This document shows positions 8,776 to 16,251 of a DNA stretch of 49,172 nucleotides, one piece after another. The number at the start of each line of letters is the position of its first letter. Positions within the stretch are counted from its first letter, which is position 1. Source of the stretch: Glycomyces algeriensis. GTDB taxonomy: Bacteria > Actinomycetota > Actinomycetes > Mycobacteriales > Micromonosporaceae. Both the position numbers and the translations under genes were made by a program. Below the pieces are notes generated by a model, which did no database searches, had not been told where the DNA came from, and saw only the letters and a list, made by a program, of their open reading frames with translations. Location: assembly GCF_027622855.1 (NCBI RefSeq), contig NZ_JAPZVR010000010.1, positions 132,439-181,610 on the forward strand, read 5' to 3'.

Positions 8776-8797
8776 GGGGGCCGCGGGTGCGGCCCCC
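8776..8797 (-). terminator. GC hairpin after the second membrane-protein gene
   Basis: GGGGGCCGC and GCGGCCCCC form a perfect 9-bp stem around GGGT, downstream of the minus-strand gene ending at 8903. No T-run follows, so this would be a hairpin-only terminator or a processing site. The DNA just beyond holds a 12-bp direct repeat GTCGAACGGGTC (8816 and 8842). Confidence 0.4.
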
Positions 8798-8902
8798 GGG
8801 AGATGCAATGCGACAGTCGAACGGGTCAGGCGGACCGGATGGTCGAACGGGTCGTGGAGTCGACCTGCAGGACCGAATCGCCTAGCGGGACAGGCGAACC
8901 GG

Positions 8903-9493
8903 TCAGGCCGACCGGTCGCGGGACCTGCTGCGCAGCCACCACAGGATCTGCAGCAGCGCGCCGAGCGCGGGCAGTCCGAGGAACGCCCAGACGAACAGCT
9001 CGTCCTTCGTGATGAAGTCGATCCCGGGGTAGTACGAGGTGCCGGAGTAGAGCACCCGCAGCCCGATTCCGAGGATCACGCATGCCAGCGCGGCGGCCCC
9101 GTACGCGATCCGGCGCCCCGGCAGCGGCCAGGCCGCCGCGACGAACACGGCCGCCGCAGCGAGGTAGGCGACCATGAGCACGACAGGCGCCGGCCCCTCG
9201 TTCGCGATCATGTTCACGAGGGTCGCGATGTACAGGGCGACGGCCCCGGACAGCAGCGCGCCGGCCTCGGCGACGTACGTGTCCGGCCGCGGCCGCGGCA
9301 TCCGCCACGAGGCCCACAGCAGCCACGGCGCGGGCAGCGACAGCAGCACGGCGACCACGACCGCGAACCCCGGCGGCTCGTTGCTCAGGAAGATCCAGCC
9401 GAGGAAGACGGCGAACCACACGACGGGCGCGGCGGCCCACATCGCGATCGACTTCGGGGCGCTGCGCCCGACGGTTTTCGTTGCAGTGTTCAT
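8903..9493 (-). CDS. Six-helix membrane protein, paralogue of the 7937-8749 product
   Basis: 196 residues from ATG 9493 (MNTATKTVGRSAPKS). Six predicted transmembrane helices correspond in order to the last six of the neighbouring paralogue. Shared anchors are ASWRMPRPRPDTYVAEA and LGLPALGALLQILWWLRSRSR. The upstream in-frame extension to about 9760 is rejected because its composition is unlike a membrane protein and it crosses the TnpB end. The start has only a weak GAG upstream. The two genes lie in tandem on the same strand with a hairpin between them. No function is inferred. Confidence 0.72.
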   Translation of the reverse strand: MNTATKTVGRSAPKSIAMWAAAPVVWFAVFLGWIFLSNEPPGFAVVVAVLLSLPAPWLLWASWRMPRPRPDTYVAEAGALLSGAVALYIATLVNMIANEGPAPVVLMVAYLAAAAVFVAAAWPLPGRRIAYGAAALACVILGIGLRVLYSGTSYYPGIDFITKDELFVWAFLGLPALGALLQILWWLRSRSRDRSA

Positions 9494-9651
9494 GCGCCCA
9501 GTCTCGCAACCCACAGCAACCGCTCCGCTACCAATTTCGTGCCATCGTTGTAGGGTTCCCACAACCCCACTCCACCCGATGCCCGCTTCCGCCCACCTTT
9601 TTTCTAGGTTTCCACCAAACGCGCCACCGGGCCCGCAGCAGAACAACGCAC

Positions 9652-9732
9652 TTTTGACGTCCTCCTCGAATCGATGGAGAGGACAAGGAAGAGCAACTGA
9701 TTTTTGACGTCCTCTCCGATCGAGCCGGAGAC
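9652..9732 (-). repeat. Duplicated right-end hairpin motif of the tnpB element
   Basis: On the minus strand, a hairpin (GTCTCCG...CGGAGAGGAC) followed by GACGTCAAAA occurs at 9732-9702. A second one (GTCCTCTCC...GAGGAGGAC, then GACGTCAAAA) occurs at 9684-9652. The common string GAGGACGTCAAAA appears twice with a 50-bp offset. It lies immediately downstream of the tnpB stop, where the element end and the 3' end of the guide RNA scaffold are expected. Confidence 0.6.
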
Positions 9733-9900
9733 TCCACGCGAGCATGACTCGCACGGCCACTTACCTCACGGCAGCGGTGGTTACTGCTTCTGTCCGTTCG
9801 CCTCCCGGCGATCGGGGTTTCGTGCCGAGCTGGGAGCTCCCAGTCTGACCAGCGCTCTGCAGTCGTTTCGACTCTCCGCCTGGCCTGACCGGAGCCTGGC
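9702..9900 (-). ncRNA. Putative TnpB omega-RNA (reRNA), limits approximate
   Basis: Known TnpB nucleases use an RNA made from the 3' part of tnpB and the element's right end, with the guide lying just outside the element. Here the TnpB C-terminal tail after the last RuvC motif is low-complexity (Gly/Gln/Arg/Ser) and is followed by a compact hairpin ending GACGTCAAAA. This is an inference from position; the 5' limit is a guess. Confidence 0.35.
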
Positions 9901-11044
9901 CTTTCCGTCCTGCGGCGAGCACTTCGCGCCCATAGGCGCGAAGATTGCTTTCAGCATTCTCATCTCGATCATGGGTGACGCCGCAGTTCGGACTCGCGCA
10001 TGTCCAGTTGCGGATATTCAAGCCGGCCACCCCTTTCGGCCCGGTCATCGCGCCGCAGGAGGAGCACAGCTGGGTCGAAGGAAAGTGCCGGTCGACCTTC
10101 ACGAAGTCACGCCCGTACCGGGCCGACTTGGACTCGATCATTCTCAGAAACTCACCCAAGGCCTGGTCGGTCGCGAGGCGTCCGAACCGCTGGTGTATCG
10201 CCGCCACATCCAAATCCTCGACATATACCGCTTGGTTCTCGCGGATGATTGCCGTGGACTGCTTATGAAGGAAGTCCTTACGCTGGTTCGCTGTGCGCTC
10301 GTAGAGTTTCGAAACCCGCAACCGCTGTTTGTCCCAGTTCTTCGAGCCCTTCTTCCTCCGACTCAGCACCCGCTGAGCCTTCGCGATTTGTTTTGCCTGC
10401 TTCTGGAGGAATCTCGGTGACTCGATTCGCTTGCCGTCCCGCAGCACCGCGAAGCAGGACAAACCAACGTCGATTCCGGTGTCGTCATCCGGATCGAGTG
10501 GAGGCAGGGACTCCCCTGGCACATCCATTACGAACGAGACGAAGTACTTCCCAGTCGGGGTCTTGATCAGGGTGACACTGGACGGCTCCACAGGGAGTTC
10601 GCGCGACCAGGCGATCGGGAGCTCCCCGATTCCGCTCAAGAAGAGCCTGCCGTTGTCTCGCAGTTTGAACGCATTCCGGGTAAAACGTGCCGATTGGCGG
10701 CGCGACCGCTTCTTGAAGAGAGGACGCCCGGACTTCGGACCACTTCGGCCGCGCCTCAGCCACTTGAAGAACCGGCTGTAGGCCTGATCGCAGTCTCGTA
10801 TTGATTGCTGCAGTGGAACAGCACTGACTTCCGCGAGCCATGCTCGTTCAGGAGTCCGCTTGGCCTTTGTTATGAGCAGCTTCTGCAGGTCTGCGGACCG
10901 GGGGAACGGCATTCCTGCAGCGAGGGCCGCCTTCCGGGCGGCCACGGCATCGTTGTAGACCGTCCGCACGCACCCGAAGGTCCGGGCTGCGCGAGCGCGC
11001 TCAGGGCCTCCTGGGTAAGCGCGGAACTGGTATCGCAACTGCAT
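9761..11044 (-). CDS. tnpB: RNA-guided transposon nuclease TnpB (IS605/IS1341 OrfB)
   Basis: 427 residues from ATG 11044 (MQLRYQFRAYPG, the typical TnpB opening). The RuvC-like triad is intact: Asp192 in TGIDVGL, Glu276 in VYVEDLDV and an Asp in HDRDENAESN (359/361). A zinc ribbon is present with Cys327/330 (CSSC) and Cys349/354 (CASPNC). In studied members this protein cuts DNA guided by an RNA from the element's right end. No TnpA Y1 transposase is nearby, so the copy is a solo, non-autonomous unit. Base composition is less GC-rich than its neighbours, a sign of transfer. TATCGT lies 7 nt upstream of the ATG, suggesting a leaderless message; an upstream in-frame TTG (11065) has no support. 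Confidence 0.93.
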   Translation of the reverse strand: MQLRYQFRAYPGGPERARAARTFGCVRTVYNDAVAARKAALAAGMPFPRSADLQKLLITKAKRTPERAWLAEVSAVPLQQSIRDCDQAYSRFFKWLRRGRSGPKSGRPLFKKRSRRQSARFTRNAFKLRDNGRLFLSGIGELPIAWSRELPVEPSSVTLIKTPTGKYFVSFVMDVPGESLPPLDPDDDTGIDVGLSCFAVLRDGKRIESPRFLQKQAKQIAKAQRVLSRRKKGSKNWDKQRLRVSKLYERTANQRKDFLHKQSTAIIRENQAVYVEDLDVAAIHQRFGRLATDQALGEFLRMIESKSARYGRDFVKVDRHFPSTQLCSSCGAMTGPKGVAGLNIRNWTCASPNCGVTHDRDENAESNLRAYGREVLAAGRKGQAPVRPGGESKRLQSAGQTGSSQLGTKPRSPGGERTEAVTTAAVR

Positions 11045-11051
11045 GCTATTA

Positions 11052-11057
11052 ACGATA
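11052..11057 (-). promoter_or_regulatory. -10 box of tnpB
   Basis: TATCGT on the minus strand lies 7 nt before the tnpB ATG, and there is no Shine-Dalgarno. No good -35 is seen at 17-18 bp. Confidence 0.35.
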
Positions 11058-11080
11058 TGCGACAACCGTGCTAAAAACAG

Positions 11081-11096
11081 TCACACGATCGAGTGA
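11081..11096. repeat. 16-bp palindrome upstream of tnpB
   Basis: TCACACGATCGAGTGA is symmetric except for one A/A pair. It lies 37 bp before the tnpB start and could be the left-end hairpin of the element or an operator in the gap with the tRNA gene. Confidence 0.4.
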
Positions 11097-11142
11097 TTGT
11101 TGGCCCGAGCTCAGTCATTTCGGGGTGGCCATACCGGTCGAG

Positions 11143-11148
11143 TAGAAT
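11143..11148 (+). promoter_or_regulatory. -10 box of tRNA-Thr gene
   Basis: TAGAAT lies 34 bp before the mature tRNA 5' end, which predicts a start site near 11155. The -35 is weak. Confidence 0.4.
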
Positions 11149-11181
11149 CGTCCCGTCGCACCGCGAAAGCGGCGCTGACCA

Positions 11182-11258
11182 GCCGCTGTAGCATCAATTG
11201 GCAGAGCGCCGCTCTTGTAAAGCGAAGGTTAGGGGTTCGAGTCCCCTCAGCGGCTCCA
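11182..11258 (+). tRNA. tRNA-Thr(UGU)
   Basis: Acceptor arms GCCGCTG/CAGCGGC, T-arm AGGGG-TTCGAGT-CCCCT, discriminator T and encoded CCA are all present. The anticodon loop CTTGTAA gives anticodon TGT, which reads ACA. Two oddities: the D-stem strand reads GC-A-TC against GAGC, so one A is bulged, and the outer anticodon-stem pair is C27-A43. Total length is 77 with CCA. It may be functional but would score below a canonical copy. Confidence 0.85.
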
Positions 11259-11260
11259 TC

Positions 11261-11285
11261 GCCCGGCCTTTGGCCGGGCTTTTTT
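11261..11285 (+). terminator. Rho-independent terminator of tRNA-Thr
   Basis: GCCCGGCC-TTT-GGCCGGGC stem followed by TTTTTT, starting 3 nt after the tRNA CCA. Confidence 0.85.
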
Positions 11286-11296
11286 CTTGTCTCAGT

Positions 11297-12403
11297 TCAG
11301 CTCTCGGGCGCGGCTCGGCGGCACCATTTCCGGGATTCCCTGCTTGCCATCGAGGCGATCAGGGCGAGTGGGACCAGGCTGAGCAGGGCCAGTAGCAGGT
11401 CGGGGCCGGGGCCGTCTTCGGTGAGGTTCAGGATTGCGGCGATGAGCAGCCAGGCGGCGTAGGCCGCGGCGAGGATGATCGTCGACCAGCGGGCCCAGTT
11501 GCGGTGGAATGAGAAGCCGATGTTCAAGGCGCCCTGGACGAGTGCGAGGAGCATCGCCGCACCCGCGATCCGGGCCAGCCCTTCCTCGGCCATGTTCGCC
11601 TCGTCGCCTGCCAATGCGAGGAGTGCCGCCGAGCCGGCGTAGAGCGCGATGGCGGTGGCCGTCCAGAGGATGAGGAGCGAGGCCACGACCTGGTAGGGCG
11701 GTTGTGCGGCGCTGTCGATCTTGGGGCTGTGGCGGGGCGCGTCGCAGTCGCACCAGTCGCGGGTGGGGCGCAGGAGCAGCATGACGAGGAGCAGGGCGAA
11801 CAGGAGGGTGCCGACAATGCCGGTGCCGGGGTTCGTTCCGGCTCCGGTGAGGATCGCGACGGCGAGGACGATCGCGGTCGTGATGACGACGATGCGGCGG
11901 GCCCAGTCGCGGCCGCTGCGGAGTTTGACCGCGAGGAGTCCGCAGAGGACGGCGACGGCAGTGATGAGGGCCGGTTCGACGAACTCCAGCGGGCTCCAGG
12001 CACCGGCGTAGCGGGCGCTCACCTCGAACGCCGTAGCGACGGTGGAGATCAGCGCGACCCATGTGGCGAGGGCGGTGAGCAGCCAGAGCAGCGTGATGGA
12101 GATGAGGACTGTGGCCGGGGTGCGCGGCTTCGCCGGAGTCGCGGTGGGTGGTTCGGATGGCGGCGCCGTTGTCGGCGGCTCGGACGGCTTGGAATGCGGG
12201 GCCGTCTTCGGTGTGTGAGACGGCTCGGCTGGCTCCGGCGGGCCGGACGCCGCTGTCGGCGGCGCCGTCGTTGGTGGTTGGGATGGCTCGGTTGGCTCCG
12301 GCGGGCCGGACGCTCCTGCCGGCAGCCCTGGCTCCGGCGGGTCGGACGCCTCGTTCGGCAGCGGTTCGGGCTCGGGCGTTTCCGGGGGCTCGGCTCGGTC
12401 CAT
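11297..12403 (-). CDS. Membrane protein with long Pro-rich N-terminal tail
   Basis: 368 residues from ATG 12403 (MDRAEPPETPEPEP), preceded by GAAAGG. Residues 1-105 are a low-complexity tail of Pro/Glu/Ser/Thr/Ala with repeated SGPPEP.EPS and TAPP. About eight hydrophobic segments follow, starting ATVLISITLLWLLTALATW. A Cys pair CDC lies in the central loop (RDWCDCDAP). Two halves look related: RSGRDWARRIVVITTAIVLAV and FSFHRNWARWSTIILAAAYA both have a basic-aromatic motif before a helix, suggesting an internal duplication. No family function is recognised. The upstream in-frame extension to 13015 is rejected because it runs through the methylase gene. Confidence 0.72.
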   Translation of the reverse strand: MDRAEPPETPEPEPLPNEASDPPEPGLPAGASGPPEPTEPSQPPTTAPPTAASGPPEPAEPSHTPKTAPHSKPSEPPTTAPPSEPPTATPAKPRTPATVLISITLLWLLTALATWVALISTVATAFEVSARYAGAWSPLEFVEPALITAVAVLCGLLAVKLRSGRDWARRIVVITTAIVLAVAILTGAGTNPGTGIVGTLLFALLLVMLLLRPTRDWCDCDAPRHSPKIDSAAQPPYQVVASLLILWTATAIALYAGSAALLALAGDEANMAEEGLARIAGAAMLLALVQGALNIGFSFHRNWARWSTIILAAAYAAWLLIAAILNLTEDGPGPDLLLALLSLVPLALIASMASRESRKWCRRAAPES

Positions 12404-12657
12404 GCCACGCCTTTCGATCGGCGACGGGAACACCGCTGACGTTAAGCCATCGGGCCCTCCTCCACCACCTCCACGGACAGGTCCATTTTGAGGGTCTTTC
12501 GCGTTGGGGGCCATGTCGTACCCGTGTGGGACAGTCGTCTCATTTCTTCGGTTGGTCGGAGGTGGATGCGGGTGGGAAGGGGCATGCCCTATAGGCCGGG
12601 CGCGGCGTCGCCGCGGACCGGCGCTCCCGCACCACACCGGGCGACCCGAAACCGTCT

Positions 12658-14385
12658 TCAGTCCTCTATGGTCACCGTGCCCGAGACCAGGCCCGCCGCG
12701 GCCTCGGCTGCGAGGGCTTCTGCCTCCGCCTCCGCTTGGGCGAGGGCGGCCCGGAGGTCTTCCAGGGCCGTGTACGCCGCGCCGCGCCGCTGCTGTTCGG
12801 CGAGGGTGATCCTGGGGATCTTCACTGAGAGCAGGCGCCGCTTCGCGCCAGTGGCGGTGCGCTTCGTCGCGGTCGGGAGGCGCGCGGCCAGCGCGGCGGC
12901 GATCCAGCCGAGGTCGACTGTGGGCTCGCAGACGACGGTCCACTGTGTTTCGGTGGTTTCTGAGCGGCGGCCGAGGCGGACTTGGGGTTCGCCCACCGGG
13001 TCGACGATCACGCATCTGGTGTCTTCGGTGGGTCCTTGCGGCTCAACGGGTTCGGTGTTGCTTCCGGGGACGATGGCCAGGTGTCCGCCGCGTTCCAGGT
13101 CGGCGAGGCTCGTCTCGGGTGCGCTTTCTTCGGCCCCGATGCCGAAGCGCGGCAGCGGGTGCCGCGCAAGACCCTCCAGGCGTTCGCCGAGGCCTGCCAC
13201 GGATTCTGCGAGGCTCGCGGCGTTGCCGGTGGTGCTGGCGAGGTAGACGGCGGGGGAGATGTCGACGTCTTCGTCCCATAGCCGCATGAGCGGGACCGTG
13301 GTCGAGTCGGTGGTGGTGATGGGCGCGTCCGGTGCGGTGGTGAACTGCCGCCAGGCGTCGGCGAAGTCGGCGCCGCCGGAGACGAGGAGTTGGGTGGTCT
13401 CGCCGCGGGGGGCGAGGATCCAGATGTGCGCCTTGGCTTCCGGGGAGTCGACGACGGCGCGGAGGGCGCCCCAGCGGAGGAGTTCGGAGCGGATGCGTCG
13501 TCCGGTGCGGCGGTGGGCGACTTGGGCGGGCATGCGTACGACGGCGTGGCCGCCGGGGGCGAGGAGTGCGATGCAGTGGAGGGCCCAGGCGAGTTCGGGT
13601 TCGGTGCGGGGCGGGGTGCCGTAGGCGAGGCGCGGGTCGTCGCCGACGGCGTACTGGTTGGTGCCGCTGTCCTTGACGTTGAACGGAGGGTCGCAGACCA
13701 CGAGGTCGTATCGTTCGCCCGGCAGGGATTGGAGGAGTGAGTCGCCTACGCGTGCAACGACTTCGGCGTTGTCGTCGAGGAGTCTGAGGCGCTGTTCGGC
13801 GATGGCGGTGCGGGGCGCGGAGAGGTCTTGTCCACTGAGGATGCGGCAGGGGCCGGTGCGGCGGGCGGTTTCGGCGAGGAGGTCGCCTTCGTCGCAGGCG
13901 GGGTCGTGGACCGCGGGGCGCGTGAGGCCTTGGGTGACGGCGGCGGCGATGTCGGCGAGGGGGGCGATGCCGGGCGGGACGCCGGTGCCGGCGGCTTCGC
14001 GGGCGCGTTCGATGAAGAACTCGAACAGGTCGGAGGCGGGGGTCTCGCGTTGCAAGTCCTTGAGCTGGTCGGCGATCGCGGGTTCGCTGCCGCTGAAGGC
14101 CGCGGCGACCGCGCCGAGTGCGGCTTCGGCGGTGGGGTGGGCTCCGGCGAGGGTGAACCAGAGCCGGTCGGCGCCGGTGATGTCGAGTCTGCGGCCGTGC
14201 CGTTCGGCCCACTGCTCGAGTTCGTGAAGGTCGAACCGGGGGCGGCGGGACGATTCGTCCACGGGCTCAGGGAAGTCGGTTTCGCGGCGGCGCCAGTTGC
14301 TGACGGCGTTGCGGCCGACGCCCGCGAGTCGGGCGAGGTCGGTCAGCGTGATGGTCTCGCCGGAACTGGCGTCACGGGTGGTCAT
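12658..14385 (-). CDS. HTH-containing N6-adenine DNA methylase with HsdS-like tail
   Basis: 575 residues. Residues 12-35 form an AlpA/MerR-like helix-turn-helix (LTDLARLAGVGRNAVSNWRRR). The central HsdM-type domain has motif I DPACDEGDLL at 161-170, where HsdM enzymes normally have DPACGxGG/SF, and motif IV CDPPFN at 231-236. The end (VKIPRITLAEQQRRGAAYTALEDLRAAL) resembles the IPLPPL-EQ plus helix found at HsdS domain boundaries. M, specificity and DNA-binding parts thus appear fused. No HsdR or other endonuclease is present nearby, so it is an orphan modification enzyme or a methylase-derived regulator. The ATG at 14385 has GGGGAG upstream. The gene diverges from a lipoprotein gene across 130 bp. 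Confidence 0.85.
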   Translation of the reverse strand: MTTRDASSGETITLTDLARLAGVGRNAVSNWRRRETDFPEPVDESSRRPRFDLHELEQWAERHGRRLDITGADRLWFTLAGAHPTAEAALGAVAAAFSGSEPAIADQLKDLQRETPASDLFEFFIERAREAAGTGVPPGIAPLADIAAAVTQGLTRPAVHDPACDEGDLLAETARRTGPCRILSGQDLSAPRTAIAEQRLRLLDDNAEVVARVGDSLLQSLPGERYDLVVCDPPFNVKDSGTNQYAVGDDPRLAYGTPPRTEPELAWALHCIALLAPGGHAVVRMPAQVAHRRTGRRIRSELLRWGALRAVVDSPEAKAHIWILAPRGETTQLLVSGGADFADAWRQFTTAPDAPITTTDSTTVPLMRLWDEDVDISPAVYLASTTGNAASLAESVAGLGERLEGLARHPLPRFGIGAEESAPETSLADLERGGHLAIVPGSNTEPVEPQGPTEDTRCVIVDPVGEPQVRLGRRSETTETQWTVVCEPTVDLGWIAAALAARLPTATKRTATGAKRRLLSVKIPRITLAEQQRRGAAYTALEDLRAALAQAEAEAEALAAEAAAGLVSGTVTIED

Positions 14386-14460
14386 GCGGCTCCCCTGTCT
14401 GGATTTATCGAATCGTAACCCACCCCCCGTTGCGGAGACTCGACACAGTCATTTAAACTC

Positions 14461-14475
14461 GTGAAGTGAGTTCAC
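14461..14475. promoter_or_regulatory. Inverted repeat in the methylase/lipoprotein divergent promoter region
   Basis: GTGAA-GTGAG-TTCAC is a perfect 5+5 repeat located 41 bp before the lipoprotein start. The half-sites resemble Rex half-sites, but the 5-bp spacer does not fit Rex. Confidence 0.35.
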
Positions 14476-14515
14476 AAGATTTGAACTACGAACACCACTC
14501 CACAGAAGGTAGATC

Positions 14516-15124
14516 ATGAACCTCGAATTCCCCGAGATCTCGAAGCGCCTCCTCGCCGCCTCCGGCGCCGGCCTCATCGCCCTCGCCGCCCTCTCCGCTT
14601 GCGGCGCTGAGGACACCGGCTCGGGTGACACCACGAACGCCGCCGAAGAAGCCGGCGCCCAAACCGAGGCGGAAGCCGAGGCCCCGGCGGGCGACGGCAC
14701 CAGCCCCGAGGCCCCGCTCGCGGCCGGCTCCACCCTGGAGGTCGGCGACTGGAGCGTCACCGCCTCCGAGGCCACCCTCGACGCGACGGACGCGATCGTC
14801 TCGGGCGACGAGTTCAACGCGCCTCCGGCCGAGGGCTTCCAGCAGAGCCTGATCACCCTCGACGGCACGTACAACGGCACCGAGACCGGCTCGCTGTGGC
14901 TCGACGTGACCTTCGGCGTCTGGGCCGACGGCACCTTCTACGACAGCATCGACTGCATGAACACCGTCGAGAACGAGATCACCCTCGTCCCCGACGTCTC
15001 CAGCGGCGGCACCTCCTCGGGCTCGGCCTGCGTCGAGGTCCCGTCCGGCGCCGACCAGTACCTCCTCTACTTCGAGGACATCCTGAGCTTCGACGGCACC
15101 CAGTACTTCGTCGAGATCGGCTGA
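14516..15124 (+). CDS. Secreted lipoprotein, DUF4352-like
   Basis: A 202-residue predicted lipoprotein. The signal peptide has a basic start (ISKRLLAAS), a hydrophobic core and lipobox LSA-Cys29. A low-complexity Glu/Ala/Thr-rich linker (about 30-65) precedes a beta-rich domain with LEVGDWSVTASEATL and GFQQSLITLDGTYNGTETGSLWLDVTF, typical of DUF4352/telokin-like extracellular modules. Two Cys residues (in SIDCMN and SACVEV) could form a disulfide. The ATG at 14516 has AGAAGG upstream. The leader and first codons closely match those of the lipoprotein at 15426. A terminator at 15138 follows. The exact role is unknown. Confidence 0.8.
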   Translation: MNLEFPEISKRLLAASGAGLIALAALSACGAEDTGSGDTTNAAEEAGAQTEAEAEAPAGDGTSPEAPLAAGSTLEVGDWSVTASEATLDATDAIVSGDEFNAPPAEGFQQSLITLDGTYNGTETGSLWLDVTFGVWADGTFYDSIDCMNTVENEITLVPDVSSGGTSSGSACVEVPSGADQYLLYFEDILSFDGTQYFVEIG

Positions 15125-15137
15125 GCGCCCGCAGGCC

Positions 15138-15179
15138 GGAGGACGCGGTGACCATTGGGCGGAACCCGCGTCCTCCTTT
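15138..15179 (+). terminator. Terminator of the first lipoprotein gene
   Basis: GGAGGACGCGG and CCGCGTCCTCC form a perfect 11-bp stem with a 17-nt loop, followed by TTT. It starts 14 nt after the stop. Confidence 0.7.
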
Positions 15180-15425
15180 GCGCCCCAAGCAATCCCGGGA
15201 AGCAGTCGAGTTTCCTGGCAGCTTGACCGAATTGCAACCATAGTGATCCTCGCCATGACGGACGCCGCGCCAATCCGTGATCGCCGCAAAATCCCAGGTC
15301 AGAAGCGTGACGGCCGGCGTCGTGACGATCCCTGCCGCCTCGGTAGTTGAGTCCCTCCCATATCGTCGCGCTGAATTCCCTAGCACCGCCCCACCCGATC
15401 GGCGGTGACCCACAGAAAGCAGCTC

Positions 15426-16142
15426 ATGAACCTCAACTCCGAGACCTTCGGTCCCATCCGCCGAATCCTCGCCATCGGCGGCGTCGCCCTCGCGGGCAGC
15501 GTCGCCCTCTCCGGCTGCGGCCTCCTCGAGGACGCCGCGTCCGACAGCACGAGCGACACCGAGGTCAGCGCCGACCAGGTCGACGCCGTGGCAGAAGCCA
15601 AAGCCGGCGACTGTCTCCCCGAAGAGATGCTCGGCGCCGACCGGTCGGTCTTCGCCATCGACTGCTCCGACCCGGCCGCGTTCTGGACCATCACCGCGAT
15701 CGAGGCCGACCCGGCCGTCACCGCCACCGCGGACGGCACCGGCGTCGAGGACCCGCAGCCGATCTACGACATGTGCGGCGAGACCGTCGGCGCGCAGGTC
15801 CCGGGTGCGACCTGGACCGACTGGAGCATGATCTACAACGAGACCACCCTGGCCGTCGACTACGCCTTCTGCGTCGAGGCCAACGGCATCCCGAGCAGCG
15901 AAGGCGTCACTCCGACCGTGCCCTCGGCCGCCGGCGAGTGCACGCTGCTCGCCACCACCCAGTGGAACTACGGCACCATCGACTGCGCCGCGGGCGACAC
16001 CGTGATCACCTCCGTCATCGAGGTGCCGCAGGCCGAGTGGGCGACCGTCGACGCCGAGGCCCTCGCCGCCGAGTGCACCGCCAGCTACGTCCCCATGGAG
16101 GACCAGTTCGGCCGCACCGCTTCGGTGTTCTGCGTCGAGTAA
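15426..16142 (+). CDS. Septum_form-domain lipoprotein
   Basis: 238 residues. Signal peptide RRILAIGGVALAGSVALSG-Cys31 is a clear lipobox. The mature part holds two tandem modules with paired Cys: GDCLPEE / AIDCSDP / YDMCGE / YAFCVE and GECTLL / TIDCAAG / AAECTA / VFCVE. The GDCL...V.C..P pattern is that of the actinobacterial Septum_form (PF13845-like) family, whose name reflects a proposed link to septum formation; that role is weakly established. The ATG at 15426 is preferred over GTG 15405 because AGAAAG precedes it and the leader matches that of the gene at 14516. It is monocistronic between two terminators. Confidence 0.82.
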   Translation: MNLNSETFGPIRRILAIGGVALAGSVALSGCGLLEDAASDSTSDTEVSADQVDAVAEAKAGDCLPEEMLGADRSVFAIDCSDPAAFWTITAIEADPAVTATADGTGVEDPQPIYDMCGETVGAQVPGATWTDWSMIYNETTLAVDYAFCVEANGIPSSEGVTPTVPSAAGECTLLATTQWNYGTIDCAAGDTVITSVIEVPQAEWATVDAEALAAECTASYVPMEDQFGRTASVFCVE

Positions 16143-16198
16143 ACCCCTGTCGGGCTCCGGCCCGGCCTCGCGCGTTGCTCTAGCGCGCACAGACGTTC

Positions 16199-16227
16199 GG
16201 CCCCGAGACTCCGGTCTCGGGGCCTTT
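16199..16227. terminator. Bidirectional-type hairpin between convergent genes
   Basis: GGCCCCGAGAC / GTCTCGGGGCC perfect 11-bp stem with a TCCG loop and TTT on the plus side. It serves the lipoprotein gene and may also serve the minus-strand gene ending at 16252. Confidence 0.75.
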
Positions 16228-16251
16228 CGCTTGCCTATGTGCCTGGCGCGC

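Noticed and set aside
9494..9760. N-terminal extension of the six-helix membrane protein
   Set aside because: The extension is not membrane-like, overlaps the TnpB right end, and the ATG at 9493 opens a normal hydrophobic protein.
12404..13015. N-terminal extension of the Pro-rich membrane protein
   Set aside because: It would read through the methylase 3' end in another frame with Arg/Pro-rich sequence; ATG 12403 has an SD.
14461..14475. Rex operator reading of GTGAAGTGAGTTCAC
   Set aside because: Spacer is 5 bp, which breaks the symmetry Rex requires.
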